Notes: generated by a model from the sequence alone, not told the origin. A stretch of DNA of 58,641 nucleotides from Darksidea phi (GCA_030770425.1 JASJFT010000260.1:1-58641), one strand, 5' to 3'; counted from the stretch's first letter, positions 1-10,611 are shown. A program made the numbers and translations.

Positions 1-694
1 TATAAAAATTGCCCGCGATGATACCAGCATCCCACTCACTACATCCATCTCTTATCCTCAGCCAGCTTCCTCACTACTGTAACGGTTAATACTACCATCG
101 CGGGAAAAGCCAGAGAGCGGCACAAACCATCCATCTCTTATCTTTAGCCAGCTTCCTCACTACATATCCTCAGTCTTCTGGTAACGGCGAGAGCAGCAGT
201 GCCAACACACCCTCTTCCCCAAACTTACCAGATATCATTACTATAATAGCATAGTTGCGCAATGCAGCTTTCCTCTTGAAAAAAAAGGCTCTTAAAGCCG
301 CACATATATATATATATAAATACTCTCACTATAAGAAGTAGTTGACGCGATCGCTCACGTCAAGCATAGGGCATTGGTTTGAGCACCCCTAATGATGCGG
401 CCCCTAAACGCAGTGCCAACCAAGCAGTCAAACAGCGCACTAAAAGAAATGTGGTCATGGAGAGTACGAAAATAAGATCTTCTTGGTAACCCGCATCGGC
501 ACGGCCCTAGTGCTTGCGGGTCCGCCGGGTCAGCTTCAGTTCAGGCCCCCAAAATATGTGCGTCCAGGCATGGCCCCACTCTTGCCCCTCTCGCACTCTC
601 GTAACTGATCGCTTCCGCAACTGCGTGAACACTCCGCAGTGCTACATTACTGTTAGCTAGCTTCATCACTGGGCAGCTATCTCAACATCGCGCA
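1..694. other. gene-free stretch upstream of the HET gene
   Basis: No convincing coding region is seen. It holds a 36-bp direct repeat pair (42-77 and 128-163), a short TA dinucleotide run near 303-318, and presumably the promoter and 5' leader of the HET-domain gene that starts at 695. Confidence 0.5.
42..163. repeat. 36-bp direct repeat, two copies 86 bp apart
   Basis: The segments at 42-77 and 128-163 are the same except for two positions near the middle. Copy 1 reads ATCCTCAGCC where copy 2 reads ATCTTTAGCC, so both differences are C in copy 1 and T in copy 2. The 50-bp spacer is unrelated. The pair lies upstream of the HET gene. Confidence 0.75.
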
Positions 695-2785
695 ATGTCT
701 CTATGTAATCTCTGTAAAAGCATCCCGTGGGAAGATCTCCCTACAGTTCCACCGGACATCTCCGGGGGTGTCGGGGGGCATCCCTACATCCACTCGTTCT
801 TTAAATGGCCACGGGACATGCGCGGCTATCCGCACCACCAGAGTCTATCCGCATTGCGCGAGTCCGCATCGTCCTGCGATCTTTGCAGCCTAATCCGTAA
901 ATCTGCGGAAAACGTACAGAAGGAGCTCGAGAAACCACCAAAACGGGAAACAGGAAAAACGACACAGTACGATTGGCTAACATGGGATATGTGGTTGGTG
1001 AAGAGACTGGAAGTTGGGGATGGATGCTTGGTTATGAGCTTTACGGGTGAGGATAGGGGACCAAGTAAAGCAAAAGAGTTGGGGCAGGCATGTGTTGTAG
1101 CCGCCCTTGGGATTTGTGTGGAGGATGGTGAGCGAAACTGAGTTAACAGATTAAGGCACGGATAACTGATAAAGTTAGATGATCCTCTGGCGTCTGTGAT
1201 TGCGGGTAGGCCTGTTGAAGAAATCGGTGGGACCCCGACTGCGATTGGGAGAGCTCGCAAATGGCTGAACGAATGCAACGAACATCCCACTTGCAACCCT
1301 GGCGAAACGTATCTACCATCCCGCGTCATCGATGTGGGATCTCTAGACAGCCCTGAAGTGCATCTTTGGGAGCCTGTCCCGGAGGGCACCGTCGGAAAAT
1401 ACATATCCCTAAGCTACTGCTGGGGGAGCTCGCAGGAATTTGTCACCACCCGCTCCACTATTGAAAAGCGGAAAAACGGAATCGCGATTACCGATATGCC
1501 CACCACGTATCAAGATATTGTTACGTTGACGAGAGAGCTTGGAATACGCTACCTATGGATAGATTCTTTGTGTATTTGTCAAGATGAGCGTGATGATTGG
1601 GAACGCGAGTCGGCAAAGATGCTCTCCATATATTCCAATTCTTATCTGACCGTCGCGGCATCCAGAGCAAAAGAAAGCGCTGAAGGGTTCTTTGGGACGA
1701 GACCGAAGCGGATTTACGTACAGCTGGATTATAGTCGCAATGACTTGCAAGGAAAAGCGATGGCCTTCGCTCTCCCTCTTCGTGAGGCGGTCTTTCCAGA
1801 AGAATACATTACACTACTCCAGGAGCCACTCTCCAAGCGGGCATGGACCCTTCAGGAACGCATGCTCCCACGCCGTGTGCTGATATACGGTACGTCTCAA
1901 ATGTTTTACGAATGCAACGAGGGGTATCGAGGCGAAGACGGCCTTTTCCTTAAAGAGCGACACGATGGTGTGCATAAAAGCCTCAAGGTTGATATGAGCG
2001 GGGCTAGCCGCAGACCAGAAGGGTTGAAACCGAACACCAAAGCCAAACTTGGTCTCCTGAAGGAATGGTACGATGTCATCTTCTTGTACGGCTCGCGTGC
2101 CCTATCGTGTGCATCGGACAAGCTACCTGCGATTTCCGGGATCGCAAGCCTTTACGCGGAGCGCATCGGAGAAGATTATCTTGCAGGGTTATGGCGCGAA
2201 CAACTTATCAAGGGTCTAATGTGGTACCCCGTGGACTTCAGGCGTGTGCCCAAGTATCGTGCTCCGTCTTGGTCTTGGGCCTCTTGTGATTGTACCCCAG
2301 TACCGTGGTTATGCCCTGAGTATGATGAGCTTGCTGAAATCTTCGATGCCAACGTTACACTTAAGGGAAAGAATCCTTTTGGCGAAGTCACTGATGGATG
2401 GGTCAAAATCCGCGCCCCAATAGAGCAGCTCTTCCTCGTGCGTGACGGTTTGGGTGAAGTACGCACTGCAAAAGGTACTACGAGGGGAGGCCACCCGATG
2501 TTTGATCGCAACAGAAGGGCCGATGATGCGGGGAGGGAAGCGAAGAGGATAGTGGACAGTCTGGAGGGAGTTGATATTTTTGCTCTCGTGCTTGTTAAGG
2601 GCCACTCTTCGTATGCGGCGTCGCCCTGGGGCTATCATGACATGTATCAATCGCTGATTGTGAAGAAGGTGGATGGTACAGATAACTATCAGAGACTAGG
2701 GCTTTTCCTTTGTAATAGCGAGTTTTTGGGGTGGAAACCAGAGGAGCAGCCAAAGGAGGAATTACTAACGTACACACTTGTATAG
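695..2785 (+). CDS. HET-domain (heterokaryon incompatibility) protein
   Basis: Two exons, 695-1127 and 1179-2785, joined across a 51-nt GT-AG intron in phase 1, give about 679 residues. The HET domain begins near residue 210 with the family's core blocks: YISLSYCWG, then LGIRYLWIDSLCICQD, then a DWERES/Y-N-S-Y-L-T-V-A-A block, with KRAWTLQERMLPRR further on. A short Cys-containing N-terminus (SLCNLCKSIPWEDL, CDLCSLI) precedes it, as in many HET proteins. HET domains trigger cell death after fusion of incompatible hyphae and are usually one arm of an allorecognition pair; no NLR or other partner is next to this gene. The C-terminal third has no domain I recognise. The reading frame is intact. 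The specific incompatibility role is family knowledge, not shown here. Confidence 0.88.
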
Positions 2786-3502
2786 GGTTCCACTATATCG
2801 AGAACAACACAAAAGGGTGTCTAGTCCCGGATTTGCTGAAACGCAGAAAGGTTGCCCAGAATAGAAGGTTTACGGTCGAAGCGTGAAGCCTACAACGTCT
2901 GTAGCTAAACGATCCAGGTTGAGGCTCGAAGTTTGAGAGGTCCACGGCACGACTACGAGGGCATCCTGTGTGCCGTGATGGCAGCCGAGTATTCTATAAA
3001 ATAAAGCCCATCGGCTGCGGCCTTCGCAACTCTACCTCTACATACACAGTCCCATCTTTCTAACTACCTGCATTACCTCTTGGACTAGCGCAGACCGTAG
3101 GACTCCACTGTAGAGAGAAAGATGGATCTTGTATTCGTTTGATAATATATACATATGTTTGTTCTTTATTCCAGAATATGTGGAGAGCGTTCATTGAATG
3201 CCACTGTTGTACGATTTTTTCAACTTCTCGTCGTTACTATTTTAGTTAATTTTGCTGATTTTCACCTTTCGTCGCCGCAAAAGTTCAACAACGAGATTTG
3301 TATATACAACGCTCACACATGACTGGATCCTACAAGCATATCCCTGCCTATTCATGCCAAGTCCTCCAACTTCCCCAAAACACCGTGAAGGACAGCCCAC
3401 GTGACGCCGCCACAACCCCGCACCATCCCTTGGCGTACCCCACCCACACTTCTCCGTCACTACGTCATACGCGACGTCGTGCTTATAGCCAGCACGTATA
3501 TC
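2786..3502. other. gene-free stretch between HET gene and small hypothetical gene
   Basis: About 0.7 kb holding the 3' end of the HET transcript and the promoter of the next gene. There are A/T-rich segments around 2990-3010 and 3135-3160. I see no RNA gene or repeat. Confidence 0.4.
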
Positions 3503-4037
3503 ATGTCCAACTTCGCCACCACTCTCAACCTTATCAACAAGTACTACGCGCAGAAACCAAATTTCAACGACCGCATCGGCGAAGAACGACTAGCAAAGCC
3601 CCCTGCAGACCAACTCGAGCAGTTGGACTTGAACCAGAACACCTACCCGAGAGGATTTCTGAGAAAACGCAAGATGCCTATTCACCCTGCTGAAGAGCAC
3701 GCTACTGGCAGTACGTTTGATCTCTCTAAGTTCTTGAAGGACGTTGTCATCGCTAACCATGTGCGCTACAGACATTACCGATAAGGTAGCCAAGGAGTCC
3801 AAGGATTCGACCGCATCCGACCACGAGCTCCACCAGGAGGGCACCGGCGCTACGTCTGGTGGCTCGATTAGCGCTGCCGCAGCTCACAAGGCGAATCCTG
3901 TACGCTCCTCATATCTATATTGTCTAGGTGAAGCTTGAGAGGCTAACTGACGGCAGGGACCCGTCAAAGCGGATAATATCGGCGAGCCGGCGAGCAAGGA
4001 GGAACTCAGGAAGCGGGCCGAGGAGTTGAACAAGTAG
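3503..4037 (+). CDS. small hydrophilic protein of unknown function (138 aa)
   Basis: Three exons, 3503-3710, 3772-3899 and 3957-4037, join in frame across introns of 61 and 57 nt to give 138 residues. The start is the first ATG of the frame that leads into exon 2 (MSNFATTLNLIN). The protein has no signal peptide or membrane segment. The N-terminal half is mixed; residues from about 75 on are rich in Lys, Glu, Ser and Ala (DKVAKESKDST, SKEELRKRAEELNK) and look disordered or helical. I do not recognise a family. The consistent splice phases and in-frame stop make a real gene likely, but the product is hypothetical. Confidence 0.62.
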
Positions 4038-4424
4038 ATGCATCGCTTTGACGATGGGAAAGATGGTTTACGGAATAACGTGTGAAACGGTGGCTGTCGG
4101 GTAGAATGTACATTATACACACGAGTGATGGAACAACAGACGTGACGGTCCCAGCTAGCGGGAGATACAAGCATACTATGGGAACATATTGTATCAACAT
4201 ATTAAGGCACGCATAACACATTATGTCCAAGCCAAGTCCCATGCTTTCCTGAGTTCTGTATTGTTCCCCTGGCTATGTCGCTGCCTAGTCTAACGCAGCC
4301 TTTGCATCGTCCATCGCGAGTAGACGCAAGTCTCCTTTGATGTCGAGGTAAAGAAGGAAATGAAGTAGAAGGATACGCCTAATGATGCGGTGAATACAAT
4401 AACAAGGTACAACACGGACAAAAC
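4038..4424. other. convergent intergenic stretch
   Basis: Lies between the 3' ends of two convergent genes (stops at 4037 and 4425). Nothing is recognised besides presumed 3' UTRs. Confidence 0.4.
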
Positions 4425-5001
4425 CTAAACGGCCGTCCCTTCCCATGCAGCCCTCCCACTCAAATATCCAATCGTCCCCACAATACCCAAACAAACCAGC
4501 GCAACAAAAGCCTTAACCACCCACACAAACGCCTCATCGTCCCCACCAACCTCATAAAAGCCAGTCTCCCGCTGTGCAAGCTCTGCGCAATCAAGGTTCT
4601 GCAAACCCACCATCAGTCGATCTTGGTAGCCGCGAAGATGGAAAATCTACCTTATCCTCCAGCCGCAGCCGCGCGATAGGCGTCCGCAGAAGGGACGTTT
4701 CCTCCTCCGAGTCTAGGATTGTGCTCATGGAGTCGAAGGAATGGAGTCGTTGCCTTTTGGGTCTTGATCTTGATCTTGATCTTGATTGCGGAGTCGTTGT
4801 GGTTGTGGTTGTGGTTGTGGTTCCCTTGCGGTCTTGGCTGTGCTCGTTTTCGCTTGGTTCGGATGGGGTGGTGGGGATGGCGAAGGTGCTGTCGTTGAAG
4901 AGTTTGTGCGGGCGTATATTTGTTCGGCGGGCTCGGGGTGGATGGTTGTTGTTGTTGTCGCTTGAGTCCGAGGAATAATCGGGGACGGTGTGGGATGGCA
5001 T
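4425..5001 (-). CDS. small Ser/Arg- and Thr-rich protein with C-terminal membrane segment
   Basis: Exon 1 (5001-4651) and exon 2 (4598-4425) join across a 52-nt intron (4599-4650) with a CTGAT branch-like site and a TTTGCAG acceptor, giving 174 residues. The N-terminal two thirds are polar and low complexity, with an Asn run, a run of ten Thr, and an SRSRSRSR stretch written by TTGATC and GGTTGT microsatellites in the DNA. A hydrophobic segment near the C-terminus (residues about 145-165, AFVALVCLGIVGTIGYLSG) leaves a short tail, so it may be a tail-anchored or single-pass membrane protein. No family is recognised. Read without splicing, exon 1 ends at a stop about 20 codons past the junction. 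Confidence 0.55.
4761..4827. repeat. coding microsatellites (TTGATC)n and (GGTTGT)n
   Basis: Two adjacent 6-bp tandem repeats, about four units at 4761-4787 and about five at 4796-4827. On the minus strand they encode the Ser-Arg and poly-Thr runs of the gene at 4425-5001. Both units are multiples of three, so length changes keep the frame. Confidence 0.85.
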
Positions 5002-5369
5002 GTTTGATAAGTATACACAACGATTGATGAGTTGACGATGTTAGAGTTGCTGTTGGTGTGGGTGTGGAAGACCGAGGCGGTATATATGCGGTATACAAAA
5101 ATAGTGTGTATGACTCTTTCCCTGGTTAGGGACTTTAGATGGAGATGTGGAAAGGGCACTTGCCATTTTTTACCATGTACTCTCTTGCGCATATGTCTGT
5201 TCATATATGAAAGCGTCGTGAGTTATTCTGTTCCCTACCTCAGTAATGTGGAAACGACAGGCTGTGACTGCAACCTCGCCCCCTCTCACGTAGGTCCACC
5301 CAATCCCACACCATCTACTGTGTGTCCAAACTTCCAACCCTGCGAAGCTACCAAAGCACTCTCCGCCCC
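5002..5369. other. promoter-sized gap between two minus-strand genes
   Basis: Holds the presumed promoter of the 4425-5001 gene and the 3' end of the 5370-6333 gene. No other feature is seen. Confidence 0.4.
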
Positions 5370-6333
5370 CTAATACTTCACCACCGTCCGATAGCAGACC
5401 TCGACGACCCACTTCCCTCCCATCTTCTTCTGCAGCCTCTCCATCACGTCGCCCCACCAACCATTCTTCTGCGGCATTCCCGTACCAATCAGCACCGTCG
5501 GTCTGCAATCCTCCCTCTTCTTGCTCATTCCCCTCCGCCAAAACTCTACACTCGTCCACTCTAGGCCGCTCTCGTTCAAGATCTGCACAACACCGTGCCT
5601 CTTCTTCTTAGTCGCGGAGACAAGACCGGACTCATGGGGGAGAATGCGGAGAGTGTACAGGCCGTGGAAGACACGGTGGTCAATCATCTCGATGGCGAGG
5701 GTGAGGGAAGGTTTTTGGGATAAGAGATAGGTGCGTAGGGCACGGATAGTGTCGGGCCACTTAGTGCTCTCTTTCTCATCAGATAGGATGCAGAGAGTTA
5801 GAGTAGCCTTGTTGGTGGGGGTGCCGGAGTTGTAACGGTGGGCGATCTCGAGGCCGTGGACCGTAATGTTGTTCTGCTTGACGATCGTGCGAAATGCAGC
5901 GAGGTGCGTGTCCAACGGTGAGAACACCCTGGGGACGTTGTCTCGCGAAGTAAGCACCGGTAGAACAGGGAGTAGCGGCCATCCCTGACGATATGAAAGA
6001 CGGTCGTCGATGTCGATGATCTTGTAGTCCTCGGCGCTGTCAGAACCTGCCGTTGCAGCCTCCAGGCGCTTGTCATCGCCGACGACAACGGGGTCTTGGG
6101 TCGCATCCGCAAGCGCGTCTGCCTCGTCGTTGGAGCCTTCAATCACAGATAAATTAGGGATTTGAGATCAACGTAGTGGAGAGAGCTGTACCTTTGACCC
6201 GCACATCGCGATTGGCCTCCACCTCACTCTCATCTGGTGCCGCCTCTAGCGTCCCAGCCTCCACATCCTGGACCTCGCCCTGCTCACTAACAGACACAAG
6301 CATATCGCCCTGTTGGTTGCTCGACCCAGCCAT
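5370..6333 (-). CDS. conserved-looking protein of unknown function (302 aa)
   Basis: Exon 1 (6333-6192) and exon 2 (6136-5370) join across a 55-nt intron (6137-6191) in phase 1, giving 302 residues from an ATG at 6333 (MAGSSNQQGDM). The first 90 residues are acidic and probably disordered. From about residue 115 there is an ordered alpha/beta-looking region (HRYNSGTPTNKATLTLCIL, TIRALRTYLL, LTLAIEMIDHRVFHGLYTL) ending in WVVEVCYRTVVKY. There is no signal peptide or membrane helix. I do not recognise the family and offer no function. Confidence 0.65.
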
Positions 6334-6858
6334 TGTGCAAGATGAGGCGATCGAATCGTGGTGCTCGTGGACGGTACGTTAAACGAGGCGGGCGAGTTGA
6401 TTTCGAGTGTTTTTACACCGGGAGAGCAAACAAACGCGCCAGGGCAAGTTTCCGACAAAGTGGTGAATGAACACCGGTGGAACTGACGGTGAAAGCTGCA
6501 ACTAAAAACAGGAAGTGCTGGGCAACTATTCGATGATGGGTGAGAGGAAGGAGAAGAGACTGGTCGTTTGCAGGTATTTTTGAGATAGATTGTGCTCGTG
6601 CGCACAGAAATATGCAGGTATCCGACGACACACCGCCAGACGCGACATATCGCAAGCACGTCTACTTGCTTTTCTCCTGCCTTCTCTTTATAAGCCCTTA
6701 TAAAGGCATCTATCAATAGTAAACACATGGTCGAAATGGCATATGCAGTTAGTGAGAAATAACATAACTGGCATGTCTAGGAGACTCAAGGTCGAAAGAC
6801 CGAACGCCGACCTACAATGCGATACTTATCCCCAAAGCATATGATCAATGAGGTTTGC
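6334..6858. other. gene-free stretch upstream of the 302-aa gene
   Basis: About 0.5 kb between the start of one minus-strand gene (6333) and the stop of the metalloreductase (6859). Presumed promoter and 3' UTR; nothing else is seen. Confidence 0.4.
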
Positions 6859-9036
6859 CTAGTATCCAAAGCTCTCTGTATGCAGGTATATCCCTTGTGC
6901 TCCTGTTCCTTTATGCACCGCTCGTTCATCGCTCAGCGAGCAGACGTCCTGCTTGACATCTGCAACTAAGCCCTGCGGCCCGCATACCACCACGGCCGAC
7001 TCTCCCAGTGCCTGCTCTAGTGATCTTCTGATGATGTCTTTGGGGTTTGGGCGACCTGAATAGACTAGTATCGAAGGATGAAGTAATGGCTTTTGTCGAG
7101 TACTTGATGAGACGGATGAAACCTGAGACCTTGGTCGGACGGAGGACTGTAGTTCTCCATTAGTACCGCAACAGCAACTGGACTGAATGGCATCGGGTGA
7201 CGTCTCGTCGATTGTTGCCTTACAGCAGCATGTCCCCTTTGGGCCGCATGCAATGGCGTCCTCTGTCGGCGATAGAGAGTTGGTTTTAACTTCTTTAATA
7301 TCTTCCTTGGTGCCGTCAAACTTTCCTTTTTCATCTAATGATGAAACCGGACTTCGAATCTCCACCGTTCCATGCTGGGGTTCCTGAGGCCTCTTCGGCA
7401 CGAGGTCGAGGTTCGGAGCGGTCAGGTTCGATAACAACGTTTTGTGCTCTTCAGTAAAAGACTCATCGCAAGTAATGTAAACAGTGAGCTCAAGCTTAGT
7501 GTCTCTGAGCTTCTCTTGCAGAGACGAGAACTCAGAGTAGACGGAAGAAAGCTGCTCTGAGAACCATCCCAGCTGTCCCCGACTCTTGACGATCCAAACG
7601 AAACGCACATGGCGGGTGACAGCGCCCCGCGGTTTGAAGAGCGAAGAGGTTCGCGATGGCTCCGCATTCTCGTTCCAGCCTTGCAGTATATCCCGGACTA
7701 GTGGGACGGTAAAGGTAGCGCCGGTGCTACCCGCTAGTAGGACAACACTATCGAACTGACGCAATGGCCGAAGACACCCATACGGTCCTTCAATAGCAAC
7801 AGTCTTGGCGCATGAAGGATCCGACGCGGGGAGCCCGTGGGTTTTCTCGGCGTGTCTGAAGAAGCGCCTTGTTCCCCCAGTTTCAGCCTTGACCAGGAAC
7901 TCCATTCTGCCATCTTCTGGAATCGATGCAATAGTGAATGGGTGGCTTTGCAGGGGAACGATTGAGTGACAGGATAGGAACACATGCTGTCCTGGTGTCC
8001 AGCTGATGGGAGGATTTTTGATGACAATCCGTGTCGTATCGTGCGGCAGAGGTGTGAACTCAGCCTTGCACGCCCAGAACCTCGACATCTGACCATCACT
8101 TCGTTGTCTCGGATGGAGGAAGGACATATTCGCGTATAGCACTCGCAGGATTCGCACAATTCGATCGAACCAAAAGATGCCGACGGGGAACCAAATATAG
8201 TTGTGTACCTCGGCCGGCGTATGGATATAGATGAAACCAACCATGACGGCGAACGAGATGAGATGTTGCAGCACGAATAGCTCATAACCCCAACCTCGAA
8301 TTGGTGTCATAGAGCTGAAGACAATCCAGACCAGCATTGACCAAGCCACAACCCCCTTCCATACAAGCGTATTTTCTTTCAGTTGTGTCCCGATGTAGTT
8401 GTACGGAGCCCAGTCTGCGAAAAAATAGCCCATGTGAATAGTGGCGGTTAGAAGCATGCACCTAGCGCACCAACGGTGGAGCCAGTTGAGACGTTCGTGG
8501 CTGATGCCGGTCAAATATCCGATGATATTGTTCTTTCCGGCGAGGAGGAATATCAGCGGCAACTGTCCAATCGTTACGAATCCACTGCGGTACCCGACCG
8601 TTTCTCTGATCCACCGATTGCTCAGATCAAACCCATAGAGGCAGAGCACTACCAGTGTCACCACGTTGGCCACCACTAACGTAGTGCGGCCGACCGTGGG
8701 TAGCCTCAATATTCTGTCCTTGATGGGTATCCGTACTGAGAAATTCGATGCTTCTCTCATGAATGCAAACAGTGTTGCGAGCCCTAGAGAGACGCACGAC
8801 TTCGGTTTCGCGGGCTGCAGTCGACCGGCCCTTGCGGCAGAAAGCCTCCTATCGTTAGCTGGTGGCGAGAAAGAATAGAGGCTAGCATACCTTTGCCGAC
8901 ATAATATTTGGTTGTAGACGTTGACGAGCGTCGCGATTGCGATGGCCGTACCAACTACCGTCCAATAATATTGCGGAAAGTTCTTGAGGGGAGGCAGCCC
9001 TCCCATAGACATGGAACCATGTGCGGACATATCCAT
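6859..9036 (-). CDS. FRE-family ferric/cupric metalloreductase
   Basis: A plasma-membrane flavocytochrome that reduces Fe(III) or Cu(II) outside the cell with NADPH. I start it at the ATG at 9036 (MDMSAHGSMSMGG); the frame stays open upstream but without homology. A 42-nt intron (8849-8890: GTATGC donor, AGCTAAC branch, GATAG acceptor) has no stop and keeps the frame. Removing it gives 711 residues and joins CRQ-R-RLSAARAG as in relatives. Visible: several membrane helices from about residue 20 to 330, haem-ligand histidines in LHRWCARCMLL and TATIHMGYF and in the QHLISFAV/FIYIHTP helix, the FAD motif HPFTIAS, an NADPH-binding GPYG and LLAGSTGATF region, and a C-terminal VVVCGPQGLV. Odd points: a Met/His-rich N-terminus and a Cys-rich insertion near residues 580-612. 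It is divergent from a Ctr copper transporter, which argues for copper as a substrate. Confidence 0.93.
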   Translation of the reverse strand: MDMSAHGSMSMGGLPPLKNFPQYYWTVVGTAIAIATLVNVYNQILCRQRYASLYSFSPPANDRRLSAARAGRLQPAKPKSCVSLGLATLFAFMREASNFSVRIPIKDRILRLPTVGRTTLVVANVVTLVVLCLYGFDLSNRWIRETVGYRSGFVTIGQLPLIFLLAGKNNIIGYLTGISHERLNWLHRWCARCMLLTATIHMGYFFADWAPYNYIGTQLKENTLVWKGVVAWSMLVWIVFSSMTPIRGWGYELFVLQHLISFAVMVGFIYIHTPAEVHNYIWFPVGIFWFDRIVRILRVLYANMSFLHPRQRSDGQMSRFWACKAEFTPLPHDTTRIVIKNPPISWTPGQHVFLSCHSIVPLQSHPFTIASIPEDGRMEFLVKAETGGTRRFFRHAEKTHGLPASDPSCAKTVAIEGPYGCLRPLRQFDSVVLLAGSTGATFTVPLVRDILQGWNENAEPSRTSSLFKPRGAVTRHVRFVWIVKSRGQLGWFSEQLSSVYSEFSSLQEKLRDTKLELTVYITCDESFTEEHKTLLSNLTAPNLDLVPKRPQEPQHGTVEIRSPVSSLDEKGKFDGTKEDIKEVKTNSLSPTEDAIACGPKGTCCCKATIDETSPDAIQSSCCCGTNGELQSSVRPRSQVSSVSSSTRQKPLLHPSILVYSGRPNPKDIIRRSLEQALGESAVVVCGPQGLVADVKQDVCSLSDERAVHKGTGAQGIYLHTESFGY
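8849..8890 (-). other. 42-nt in-frame intron of the metalloreductase gene
   Basis: GT-AG ends, an AGCTAAC branch point a few bases before the acceptor, length divisible by three and no stop codon. Retention would add 14 residues rich in Ser, Pro and Ala after the first transmembrane segment. Confidence 0.75.
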
Positions 9037-9978
9037 GGTGTCTAGTTTACGAGTCGCGCAGACCACGTCTAGAAGGCAGAATGGGTGAGTTGCTGAAACG
9101 CACCGAAGCGCGTGGTCGCGAACTTGTATGGATCGTGGACGCCTTCGGCCTATTGTACGCGCGTGGCTGGGTAGTGCGCGAGGTTGTCTTCTGCTGTCCT
9201 CATGGATAACCGCCTGAGGCACGGCCGTCTGTCATAGAGATGTCTGAGATGCAAGCCATGTGTGAAGTCGTTGCGATGACTTGAGCGGCGTTCGTGGTAA
9301 CAGCGGTGTAATGAGGAATGCGCTCACCAGTGGCGCCGGCGTTACACCCTTGGTAGCGCAGATGCCGGCAGCCATAGGCCTGGTGTTCATTTGCATGCTA
9401 CTGCAAGTCCGAATACATTGATGATCGCTCTTTGGCGAGCCCAGGTCGCTGAGGGCCGGATGAAGCCTAGCGAGGGGCGCTCTCCCGAAAACTTGCTCAA
9501 ACTGGAGCATGTTCTTAGCAACATTGCACCTCGCCTCTTCAAAGGACGGTGCCACGATGGTACGTACGCAAATGAAAGGGATTCCCTCGACGGCCGCTCC
9601 TCGTCCCGGTCGCGGTTGCACGAGGCTATATCATTGCCGCTCGTGATTCCCCGCGAGAATAAACGCCGAGAGACGCCCCCTTCGCACCCCCTACATTCCA
9701 CGCTTCATCCCGTTCTTGACTGTCGCAAGATCACCCGCAATCGCGCTCGGATTCCCGCAAAGATTCGCACATGAATTAAGCCTACTATGCGTTGATGCGA
9801 AGGCGCCATCCCAGTCATTTCAAGGAGGCCAGGCCCTACGACGTGCCTGTGCTGTAGTTCATAAGCGACCTGGCTGCCGGTTGTTCAAGCCAGTCTGGTA
9901 CTCAATCTCAAGTACGCCCTGGCAATCCCCCCGTCCGAATATATCCAACACCTACGCCTATTTCCTCGATTCTCAACA
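9037..9978. promoter_or_regulatory. divergent promoter region, metalloreductase / Ctr transporter
   Basis: A 942-bp region separates the two divergent starts. It contains AACTTGCTCAA at 9490-9500, whose TTGCTCA core resembles the yeast Mac1 copper-response element (TTTGCTCA); the same 11-mer occurs upstream of the BIM1-like gene. A weaker TGCGCTCA is near 9323. No coding region is supported. Regulation by copper is inferred. Confidence 0.4.
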
Positions 9979-10611
9979 ATGGTTGCTCACGAAGGCCACG
10001 ACACGTCGTCGATGGCGTCGATGGAGGGGATGAGCGGGACCGAAAGCCACAGCATGTCTGGCATGCCAATGGCTTTCTTCACAGCAACGAACACGCCTCT
10101 CTACTCCCAATCATGGACCCCATCGAGCGCTGGCGCCTACGCTGGAACCTGCATCTTCCTCATCCTCCTTGCCATCACTCTCCGCGCCCTTTTCACCGCC
10201 AAGTCCTTCCTCGACGCAAAGGCGCTGTCGTCTGCGCTCAAGCGAAGATATGTCGTCGTAGCCGACCAGCAGACTGCGGCCGACAAAGCCTTCGACGGAA
10301 ACTCAATGACGGGCATTTTAACCACGAATGGCGTGCAAGAAAACGTACGCATCGTTGAGGCACCTGCGAATCACACCCAGCCATGGAGATTCAGCGTTGA
10401 CCTGCCACGTGCGCTTATCATGACACTGGCAGCCGCCGTTGGCTATCTTCTGTAAGGTCCACCGCATGTCTACCCGTGACATGACTGATCCCTGTGTAGC
10501 ATGTTGGCTGTTATGACATACAACGTTGGTTACTTCCTATCTGTGGTGGCGGGTGCTTTCATCGGAGAGTTGGCACTGGGTCGATTCAACCATGGAACGA
10601 TGAGCATGTAG
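9979..10611 (+). CDS. Ctr-family copper transporter
   Basis: A homotrimeric high-affinity Cu(I) importer of the plasma (or vacuolar) membrane. Exons 9979-10451 and 10500-10611 join in phase 2 across a 48-nt intron, giving 194 residues. The N-terminus is rich in Met and His (MASMEGMSG, SHSMSGMPM), the usual extracellular copper-collecting region. Three membrane segments follow: around residues 53-73 (AGTCIFLILLAITLRALF), around 146-161, and the last after the splice. The family signature is present: MxxxM in helix 2 (MLAVM) and GxxxG in helix 3 (GAFIG). The tail ends in NHGTMSM rather than the yeast-type Cys-rich motif. It lies head to head with the metalloreductase, which would supply Cu(I), and 0.8 kb before the BIM1-like gene. 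Confidence 0.95.

Noticed and set aside
826..1404. 192-codon minus-strand open frame
   Set aside because: Antisense to the HET gene, crosses its intron, and shows no protein-like features.
9037..9222. Upstream ATG of the metalloreductase frame
   Set aside because: The extra 62 residues have no family similarity; the ATG at 9036 starts a Met/His motif directly before the first membrane segment.
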